Source: an uncultured Lachnospiraceae bacterium | Lineage (GTDB): Bacteria; Bacillota_A; Clostridia; Lachnospirales; Lachnospiraceae | Direction of reading: 5' to 3' | Assembly (NCBI GenBank): GCA_946630765.1 | Contig: CAMOZF010000021.1 | Location: forward strand, 1 to 12,104 | DNA length: 12,104 bases | Part shown: positions 7,619 through 12,104 of the stretch, one piece after another | Position numbering within the stretch: position 1 is the first letter of the stretch | How the letters are laid out: every line of letters begins with the position of its first letter | Translations under genes and position numbers: made by a program | The notes under the pieces: generated by a model | The model's database searches: none | Seen by the model: the letters and a program-made list of their open reading frames with translations, nothing else | What the model was told of the DNA's origin: nothing

Positions 7619-7860
7619 ATTTTCATTCCAGGACGACAGGCGTCGAAGGGGCAGCGCTGCGAAGAATCTTAAAAAACGAAAAGAAACTGAAATCATGTTT
7701 ATCATGTAGCAAATCTGAAAAGATGACGATATATCTAATATAGGGAGAGTGTGGCCACAGTTCTTTCTTTATAGTTGAGTTGTTTTTCAATCATAGTATA
7801 TTGCTGATTCACATTACTTTGAATTGGCAATAGCTGACATTTTGTTGAAGGGAGAAAACG
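7619..7860. other. Noncoding stretch where base composition turns AT-rich
   Basis: No credible gene was found in 7464-7860. Besides the inverted repeat at 7525-7618, this part has the palindromes GCAGCGCTGC (near 7652-7661), GATATATC (near 7729) and TGTGGCCACA (7750-7759). From about 7680 the DNA becomes clearly richer in A and T than the flanking genes. The TGTGGCCACA palindrome lies 15 bp upstream of the candidate -35 of the lipoprotein gene and could be an operator; nothing more supports this. Confidence 0.45.
7775..7802 (+). promoter_or_regulatory. Candidate housekeeping promoter of the lipoprotein-sigma-anti-sigma block
   Basis: TTGAGT (7775-7780) and TATATT (7797-7802) are 16 bp apart, near the consensus for the housekeeping sigma factor. 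The transcript would start near 7809 and have a leader of about 50 nt ending with GAAGGGAG before the ATG at 7861. Confidence 0.45.
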
Positions 7861-8547
7861 ATGAAAAGATTTGCAGCATATTTGACAGGCATTGCATTGC
7901 TTTCGGCTACATGTATAATGATCAGTGGATGTGTGTCATTCGCCAGAGCGGAAGAATTTGAGAATCCCCCAGAGAGAGAAACTTTAGAATCCATAGTGGC
8001 GCAAGAAGAGAGTGAAGAGGTTTTGTCATCAACGGCATCTGCTGCGGAAAGCGCCGTATTTTCATATGGATTAGAACTTATCAGCGATGTACCGGAGACT
8101 GTAGAAGTCTGGATCCGTGATCATGCTGATATGATCTTTGAGCAAACAGCGCTGGATTATAAACTCGAAACAGGAAACGATGCTGAGAGGATCGAAATCT
8201 TATACCCCTTTATCGTTTATCAGGAAGACAAGTTCTCCTCTGGCAATAGAATCTGGTATTATCCTGTGATCATCAATGATAAAGCACGGTTTTCTGTTGC
8301 ATGCTATATTATGGATGGCGTTGTTCATGGCGGGAGTGAAACCGGTGAGTTCAACGGATTCCTTGATCAGTGTGCCGAGAGTCGCAGTGTTCACAGACTT
8401 TATATGACTATGCATAAACAGGATTATACATTTGCAGAAGAGGGCACAGAAAGTGGTGATATCTATACTCGCGAGTATGAATTGAGAAGCGTGGATGCAA
8501 GAATCGGAGAAGCTTCCCCTGTTTTCCTTCAATACGCTGGTCATTAA
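7861..8547 (+). CDS. Putative extracytoplasmic lipoprotein of the second sigma cassette
   Basis: The protein has 228 residues. A basic start (MKR), a hydrophobic stretch and the lipobox I21-S-G-C24 indicate export and lipid attachment at C24, so the protein should sit on the outer face of the membrane. An acidic, Ser-rich linker (about 30-65) follows. The domain at about 84-195 aligns by eye with the extracellular part of the anti-sigma-like protein encoded at 9227-9988: EILYPFIVYQED here and YLLAPFCIYHEED there, each followed by a YYPV/LFPV strand and a strand ending near residue 150 or 180. The ribosome site is GAAGGGAG. About 120 bp with a strong hairpin separate it from the sigma gene on the same strand. 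I do not recognise a named family. It may bind a ligand, or compete for or present it to the anti-sigma protein; this is inference. Confidence 0.72.
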   Translation: MKRFAAYLTGIALLSATCIMISGCVSFARAEEFENPPERETLESIVAQEESEEVLSSTASAAESAVFSYGLELISDVPETVEVWIRDHADMIFEQTALDYKLETGNDAERIEILYPFIVYQEDKFSSGNRIWYYPVIINDKARFSVACYIMDGVVHGGSETGEFNGFLDQCAESRSVHRLYMTMHKQDYTFAEEGTESGDIYTREYELRSVDARIGEASPVFLQYAGH

Positions 8548-8562
8548 CATATATTGCATAAA

Positions 8563-8603
8563 ATCCCTGCATCCCGGATCTAGTGGACGAAGGGTGCAGG
8601 GAT
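8563..8603 (+). other. Strong hairpin between the lipoprotein gene and the second sigma gene (attenuator-like)
   Basis: ATCCCTGCA(T)CCC at 8563-8575 pairs with GGGTGCAGGGAT at 8592-8603: twelve base pairs with one bulged T and a 16-nt loop. There is no T run after it (ATAAACTGG follows), so it is not a standard terminator for the plus strand. It could lower read-through to the sigma gene, protect the lipoprotein mRNA 3' end, or be a processing site, making more lipoprotein than sigma factor. The structure is seen; the role is inferred. Confidence 0.6.
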
Positions 8604-8666
8604 ATAAACTGGTATTGGATCGTTAATCGAAAGTATTACAAAACTGCAAAAAGGGAGACACAAAGA

Positions 8667-9230
8667 ATGGACGATAGCTCAATTCTCCGCTTGTGTCAGG
8701 CAAGGGATGAGTCGGTGCTGCCTGCGCTTATGGAGAAAAATGATGCATATCTTATGAAAATTGCCCGGAATTTTCTTTCTGATAATGAAGATTGCAGGGA
8801 ATGTCTGAATGACGCCTATTATCGTTTTTGGAAAGGAAAGCCTCCGGGACGGTCTGATTTGATTCGTCCGGCTCTGGTAAAACACGTCAGAGAAGCGGCA
8901 ATAGATATTTATCGGAAGAATCACAGAAATAAGAGAATCAGTTCGGAGTTTAGCATCTCTCTTGAGGAGTTGTCTGAGATCATTCCTGATTCGACATATG
9001 ACCCGCTGAATATCGTTGAAATAAAAGAACTCGCATCGAGCATAAATCAATTCCTCAGTGAAAGACCGAGATGGGTAAGGACTATTATGATCATGAGATA
9101 TTATTACGCTGATTCAATTTCGAATATTGTTGCGAAGACTGGTTACAGCAGATCAAAAGTCACGGTAACACTAAGCAGAGAAAGAAAAAAATTAGCGGAT
9201 CATTTACGTAAAGAAGGCTTTATAGTATGA
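8667..9230 (+). CDS. ECF-like RNA polymerase sigma factor (cassette 2)
   Basis: The protein has 187 residues. Region 2 is at about 5-90: SVLPALMEKNDAYLMKIARNFLSDNEDCRECLNDAYYRFWKGKPP, then LVKHVREAAIDIYRK. Region 4 is at about 115-182: LSERPRWVRTIMIMRYYYADSISNIVAKTGYSRSKVTVTLSRERKKLADHLRKEGF. The pattern (EDxxECxND, xPP, a final LRKEG) is that of a large clostridial ECF-like group whose partner is a short-tailed membrane protein, different from cassette 1. The ATG at 8667 is chosen because GGGAG lies nine bases upstream; a longer GTG start (8583) would fall inside the hairpin. The stop codon overlaps the start of the next gene by four bases (ATGA). Codon use is AT-rich compared with cassette 1. 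Confidence 0.86.
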   Translation: MDDSSILRLCQARDESVLPALMEKNDAYLMKIARNFLSDNEDCRECLNDAYYRFWKGKPPGRSDLIRPALVKHVREAAIDIYRKNHRNKRISSEFSISLEELSEIIPDSTYDPLNIVEIKELASSINQFLSERPRWVRTIMIMRYYYADSISNIVAKTGYSRSKVTVTLSRERKKLADHLRKEGFIV

Positions 9231-9988
9231 AAACAGAAGATCTTGTGAGCGCATTCAATGAAGTGGATGCCATGTATTTAATAGAGACAGAAAAAATACG
9301 ATGCCTGAACGAGAGAGGGCACAGAATAAGAGTGATGCTTGTTTCCGTGGCTGCAGCTGCAGTAATATTTGTAATATTATGGATTCTGGTTAAGGGCAAT
9401 ATAACTCAAAAGAATAATGTTTCTGAAAGTGTGCCAACATCAGCGTTGTTTGAAAAGGTAGAAACAATGCCTGCCGGGACCGAAGAAGATATTTCCGGCG
9501 CTGTCTCGATTCCTGACTTTTACGGATTGAAGCATGAAGAAATCCCTGAGGAAGCCGCTGAATATCTTTCCGGGATGGAGGAACAGATAAAGCGATCGAT
9601 TGTTGATTTTGGAATTTCCGAAGATTATCTGCAAAAAGAAAAAAAAGTATATCTTCTCGCTCCTTTCTGCATTTATCACGAAGAAGATGGAGCGTACATT
9701 CCTATGAATCGTTCTGCTCTTCTATTTCCTGTTGCTTCAAATAACACGATTATCGGCATTTTGCAGCTTACTGAAGCTGGTAACGAATGGACTTATGCTC
9801 TTACCGCTCAGTATGCCGGTCTTGTCCAGGAAATGTGTATCGATAATGCGGATCGAATCCTGATATTTCATGAAGATGAACAGACGCCCATTACCCTGTG
9901 GCTGCCGGAAACTGCGCCTGTTCACACATCTGAGGATAATATATATAAGGTTCTTGAAAATTTGCATGAATACAACAGGAACAATTGA
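9227..9988 (+). CDS. Membrane-anchored anti-sigma-like protein (cassette 2)
   Basis: The protein has 253 residues. The short cytoplasmic segment, LVSAFNEVDAMYLIETEKIR, matches the (A)LxxIDxxYIxEA motif seen at the N-terminus of partners of this clostridial ECF-like sigma group; it has no zinc-binding His/Cys set. One membrane helix is at about 35-56. The outer part begins with an acidic linker and then a domain (about 110-220) that resembles the lipoprotein encoded upstream, sharing P-F-x-(I/V)-Y-x-E-(D/E) and the strands after it. Overlap with the sigma gene (ATGA) implies translational coupling and near-equal amounts, as expected for a sigma/anti-sigma pair. The anti-sigma role is inferred from layout and the N-terminal motif. 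Nothing on the same strand follows; the next gene is convergent. Confidence 0.72.
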   Translation: MKTEDLVSAFNEVDAMYLIETEKIRCLNERGHRIRVMLVSVAAAAVIFVILWILVKGNITQKNNVSESVPTSALFEKVETMPAGTEEDISGAVSIPDFYGLKHEEIPEEAAEYLSGMEEQIKRSIVDFGISEDYLQKEKKVYLLAPFCIYHEEDGAYIPMNRSALLFPVASNNTIIGILQLTEAGNEWTYALTAQYAGLVQEMCIDNADRILIFHEDEQTPITLWLPETAPVHTSEDNIYKVLENLHEYNRNN

Positions 9989-9994
9989 AGGATG

Positions 9995-10030
9995 TTCCGC
10001 GCTTGCGGCAGGCATTTCTGCCCTGTGGAA
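9995..10030 (+). terminator. Weak hairpin between convergent genes (possible terminator)
   Basis: Just after the anti-sigma stop, GGCAG (10007-10011) pairs with CTGCC (10018-10022) and an outer TTCC (9995-9998) pairs with GGAA (10027-10030); a competing CCGC/GCGG hairpin (9997-10008) overlaps it. No T run follows. It is the only structure seen in the 85-bp convergent gap, so it may end both transcripts, but support is weak. Confidence 0.3.
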
Positions 10031-10073
10031 TTACGCATCGGAGAATACCCGTTAAGAAGGCGTTTGTAAGTTT

Positions 10074-11690
10074 TCACAAAGGCAGTTTCTTTCCTCCAAG
10101 CCAGGTTTCAAGGACCTTGATTTCGTGAAGCTTTTCCGGTTCCGTATCGAAGGGATTCTGTGAAAGGACGACGAAATCCGACAACATGCCGGGCTGAATC
10201 CGTCCTTTGATTGTTTCCTCGAAGCTTGCGCGCGCGCCCGCCTGGGTAAAGCTGTCGAGTGCCTCCTGCACGGTAAATGCCTGATCGGGAAGATAGGGAC
10301 CGAAGCCGTCAAGCGCGCATCTTGTGACGGCGCACTGAATCCCGGCCATGACATCCGGCAGCTCCACCGGGCAGTCGGAGCCGTTGCTGACTGTGAGACC
10401 CGCGCGCAGCAGCGTTTTCCAGCTGTAGCTCGTGTCGGCCAGCGTTTCCGGTACAAGCACGCGGACAATGTGGTTGTCATAATCCAGGAAAATGGACTGT
10501 GCGTAAATGTGGACCTTCAGCCTTGCCATCCGTTCAAGCTGATTGGCTCTTGTGATCTGGCAGTGCACGATCCCGTGCCGGTGATCCGCCCGCGGATATT
10601 CCCGGAGCGCGTCTTCGATGGCGTCGAGGACTTCATCCAGACAGGCGTCGCCGATCGCGTGGACGGCGACCGACATGCCGTTTCTGTGGGCGAGAGAGAC
10701 CATTTCCCGAAGCTCTTCCTTCGAAAACAGAGAAAATCCCTGCTCCTGGCCGTCGGTATTCAGGTAAGGCATGGAGAGATGCGCCGTGCGGCTCCCCAGA
10801 GACCCGTCCCCCAGAAGCTTCAGCGGTCCGATCCGGAAGAATTCGCTGCCGGTTCCCGTGGTGTTGCCGGCTTCGATGAATCCGCGAAGCAGGGCAGGAT
10901 CGTTGAAATTGCACTGCTCCGTTACGCGGAGGGTGAGCTTCCCTTCCCGCTCGAGCTCCTGATAGGCCTCGTTGATCAGCTGCCAGGGAACACTTCGGAA
11001 GCTGCTGTAGTCGTCGGTCTGCACGCTCGTGATCCCGTATTTGTTGGCCTCCTTCATCGCGGCCTGCAGCAGGATCTTCAGGGTCTTTTTATCGGGAACA
11101 GGCGTCACCGGATTCAGAAGCTCGATGGCATTCTCATAGAGCCGCCCGTCCGGTTCACCGTTTTCATCATGTCCAATGGAGCCCCCTTCGGGGGCTTTTG
11201 TGTTCCGGTCGATCCCGGCAAGCTGCAGCGCTTTGGAATTGATGACGCAGCAGTGCCCGCAGGCCCGGGTAATGCGGATCGGCACCTGTGCGCTGATTCC
11301 GTCGAGATCAATTCTGTCAGGCATCCGGCGGACGTCACTGAAATAGTCCTGATTCCAGCCGCGTCCCACGAGCCATTCGCCGCTTTCGGGCGGACGCGTC
11401 TGAAGCCGCTCGGAAAGTGCCGAAAGAAGCGCCTGAAGAGACCCGGTCGCCTTCGCGAGATTGACACTTCGGAGGCTGTTTCCGTAGTTCAGCAGATGCA
11501 TGTGCGAATCGTTGAATCCGGCGCAGACAAAGCGCCCCTGAAGGTCGATCCGCCGGTCCTCTGCACCCGTCAGCCGGAGAATTTCCTCATCCGTTCCGAC
11601 CGCCGCAAAATGCCCCTCTGATACGAGAAAGGCTGTCTTTAGCGGCAGCTCACCCGAATATACGGCACCGTTATAAAACGCAGTATTCAT
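10074..11690 (-). CDS. YtcJ-like amidohydrolase (Amidohydro_3 family metal-dependent hydrolase)
   Basis: The protein has 538 residues, a full-length YtcJ-type enzyme. It opens with a short beta-sandwich segment (FYNGAVYSG ... LVSEGHFAAVGTDEEI) and then the metal-binding motif DSHMHL with H63 and H65. Other expected ligands follow: GPLKLLGDGSLGSRTA (K291 as candidate carbamylated or metal-bridging lysine), VHAIGD (H344), IVHCQ (H376) and SNGSDCPVE (D439). The end carries the usual GMLSDFVVLSQNPF strand that returns to the beta sandwich. Such enzymes are cytoplasmic hydrolases of amides, N-acyl compounds or related C-N bonds; substrates are mostly unknown. There is no signal peptide. The ribosome site GGAGGTGA before the ATG is near perfect. 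It stands alone, convergent to the second sigma cassette and separated from bioY by a repeat array; co-transcription from bioY is possible. Confidence 0.92.
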   Translation of the reverse strand: MNTAFYNGAVYSGELPLKTAFLVSEGHFAAVGTDEEILRLTGAEDRRIDLQGRFVCAGFNDSHMHLLNYGNSLRSVNLAKATGSLQALLSALSERLQTRPPESGEWLVGRGWNQDYFSDVRRMPDRIDLDGISAQVPIRITRACGHCCVINSKALQLAGIDRNTKAPEGGSIGHDENGEPDGRLYENAIELLNPVTPVPDKKTLKILLQAAMKEANKYGITSVQTDDYSSFRSVPWQLINEAYQELEREGKLTLRVTEQCNFNDPALLRGFIEAGNTTGTGSEFFRIGPLKLLGDGSLGSRTAHLSMPYLNTDGQEQGFSLFSKEELREMVSLAHRNGMSVAVHAIGDACLDEVLDAIEDALREYPRADHRHGIVHCQITRANQLERMARLKVHIYAQSIFLDYDNHIVRVLVPETLADTSYSWKTLLRAGLTVSNGSDCPVELPDVMAGIQCAVTRCALDGFGPYLPDQAFTVQEALDSFTQAGARASFEETIKGRIQPGMLSDFVVLSQNPFDTEPEKLHEIKVLETWLGGKKLPL

Positions 11691-11713
11691 AGTTTGTCAC
11701 CTCCGGTCTAAGT

Positions 11714-11750
11714 AAAAAAACTGTCATCCCGAGCCTGCGGTCACGGACAG
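11714..11750 (-). terminator. Candidate weak terminator between bioY and the amidohydrolase
   Basis: On the minus strand CTGTC (11746-11750) pairs with GACAG (11721-11725) and is followed at once by seven T (11720-11714). The stem is only five base pairs and the 20-nt loop is long. It ends about 20 bases before the amidohydrolase start codon, so it could serve as a terminator or attenuator for transcription arriving from bioY. Confidence 0.33.
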
Positions 11751-11869
11751 TACCCTCCAGGGGCCACTCCTCCGAGCCTGCGGTTACTTGCAGTACCCTT
11801 CATGGGCCAATCCCCCGAGCCTGCGGTTACGGACAGTACCCTCCAGGGGCCACTCCTCCGAGCCGAGGG
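11730..11869. repeat. Tandem repeat, exact 43-bp period, three full units and a decayed fourth
   Basis: Each unit starts with CGAGCCTGCGG, at 11730, 11773, 11816 and, degenerate, at 11859. The starts are exactly 43 bp apart. Units 1 and 3 are almost identical; unit 2 differs at several bases (for example CTTGCAG for CGGACAG, and CCCTTCATGGG for CCCTCCAGGGG). Each unit contains a CCC...GGG mini-hairpin. The period is not a multiple of three and no reading frame is kept, so it is noncoding. The first unit is joined to TGTCATCCC, the start of the interspersed repeat seen at 5926-5955. Confidence 0.85.
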
Positions 11870-11871
11870 TA

Positions 11872-11921
11872 ATGGTGTTCCTTCTGAGGAGACTTGGTCG
11901 TCTCCGAAGAAGGAACACCAT
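11872..11921. repeat. 50-nt hairpin: 22-nt arms with one tandem G-A mismatch and a 6-nt loop
   Basis: Bases 11872-11893 pair with 11900-11921: fourteen pairs (ATGGTGTTCCTTCT with AGAAGGAACACCAT), a GA facing GA step, six more pairs (GGAGAC with GTCTCC) and the loop TTGGTC. The GA/GA step can form stable sheared pairs only in plus-strand RNA; on the minus strand it is TC/TC. No T run follows on either side, so it is not a standard terminator. It sits exactly between the 43-bp and the 23-bp arrays. Confidence 0.85.
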
Positions 11922-11990
11922 CCCGCAGGCGAGTTCTGATAATCCCCGCAGGCGAGTTTAGCCTTGCCCCGCAGGCGAGTTCATGAGAGC
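11922..11990. repeat. Tandem repeat, exact 23-bp period, three units ending in the bioY stop codon
   Basis: The 14-base core CCCGCAGGCGAGTT occurs at 11922, 11945 and 11968, exactly 23 bp apart, each followed by nine variable bases. The core of the third unit ends at 11981, the last base of the bioY stop codon, and its nine variable bases are bioY coding sequence. The core contains CCGCAGGC, the reverse complement of GCCTGCGG in the 43-bp units. Repeat units this short with 9-base spacers are not a CRISPR array. Confidence 0.85.
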
Positions 11991-12104
11991 AGTCCGGCGC
12001 GCAGCAGGCTGCGGCGGATGAGTTTTCCGGCGGTCAGGGCGACGACGATTTTCGCAAAATCGCCGGGCAGGAAGGGCACGACGCAGACGGAGAGCGCATA
12101 GGGG
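11981..12104 (-). CDS. bioY: Biotin transporter BioY (ECF transporter S component), C-terminal end (cut by window edge)
   Basis: The last 40 codons are in the window. They read PYALSVCVVPFLPGDFAKIVVALTAGKLIRR over two stretches, with PFLPGDFAKIVVA matching the conserved C-terminal PFIPGDLxKxxxA motif of BioY. This is the substrate-binding membrane protein of the energy-coupling-factor biotin importer; it works with a shared EcfA/EcfT module encoded elsewhere, or alone at low efficiency. The stop codon TGA is at 11981-11983. A repeat array begins directly on the stop. With birA on the same strand at the other end of the window, it suggests a biotin locus interrupted by, or spread around, the genes between. 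Confidence 0.85.
   Translation of the reverse strand, partial: PYALSVCVVPFLPGDFAKIVVALTAGKLIRRSLLRAGLLS

Noticed and set aside
7490..7672. Possible 60-residue protein in the noncoding stretch
   Set aside because: TTG start without ribosome site, and it lies across the large inverted repeat; no protein-like features.
10064..10081. TTTGT...ACAAA inverted repeat as a biotin (BirA) operator
   Set aside because: It lies at the 3' end of the amidohydrolase, not in a promoter, and does not match the usual TTGTAAAC/GTTTACAA or AT-rich BirA operator.
10470..11621. 383-codon plus-strand open frame opposite the amidohydrolase
   Set aside because: The minus-strand frame has the complete amidohydrolase motif set; the opposite frame shows no motif or ribosome site.
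11730..11981. CRISPR array
   Set aside because: The 43-bp units are conserved over their full length with no unique spacers, and the 23-bp units have only 9-base variable parts; no cas genes are present.

Overview
The window looks like a chromosomal piece of a fairly GC-rich Firmicute of the class Clostridia, most likely Lachnospiraceae or a close relative. This rests on gene content: ECF sigma factors paired with short-tailed single-pass anti-sigma proteins, a MATE transporter beside cytoplasmic glycosidases, a biotin repressor with an N-terminal HTH, BioY, and strong AGGAGG-type ribosome binding sites. Taxonomy is inferred; there is no rRNA or tRNA in the window.

Layout from left to right. 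(1) The N-terminal DNA-binding part of a biotin repressor/ligase (birA, minus strand) is cut by the left edge. (2) A 130-bp gap holds two copies of a 22-bp direct repeat, one inside a 16-bp-stem hairpin. (3) A minus-strand cluster reads MATE transporter -> wrecked GH116-like glycosidase -> 1218-residue GH2 glycosidase with two discoidin-like domains. (4) Divergent from the MATE gene, a plus-strand operon encodes an ECF sigma factor and its zinc-finger anti-sigma factor. (5) A 397-bp noncoding stretch has a large imperfect inverted repeat and a candidate promoter. (6) A visibly more AT-rich plus-strand block (about 7.68-9.99 kb) holds a lipoprotein, a second, different ECF sigma factor and its membrane-anchored anti-sigma-like partner. 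(7) A convergent YtcJ-type amidohydrolase follows on the minus strand. (8) A 290-bp noncoding stretch consists almost wholly of repeats: three units of exact 43-bp period, a 50-nt hairpin with 22-nt arms, and three units of exact 23-bp period that run into the stop codon of (9) bioY, the biotin transporter gene cut by the right edge.

How the parts relate. The two edges are both biotin genes on the same strand, so everything between them may be a set of accessory cargo placed inside a biotin locus. The glycosidase/MATE cluster was probably once a three-gene glycoside-handling unit that has lost its middle enzyme. The two sigma/anti-sigma cassettes are of different ECF types. In the second, the lipoprotein and the extracellular part of the anti-sigma-like protein appear to share the same domain, which suggests an unusual three-part envelope signalling device (lipoprotein + sigma + anti-sigma). 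That cassette and the symmetric repeat/hairpin array before bioY are the most unusual things in the window.
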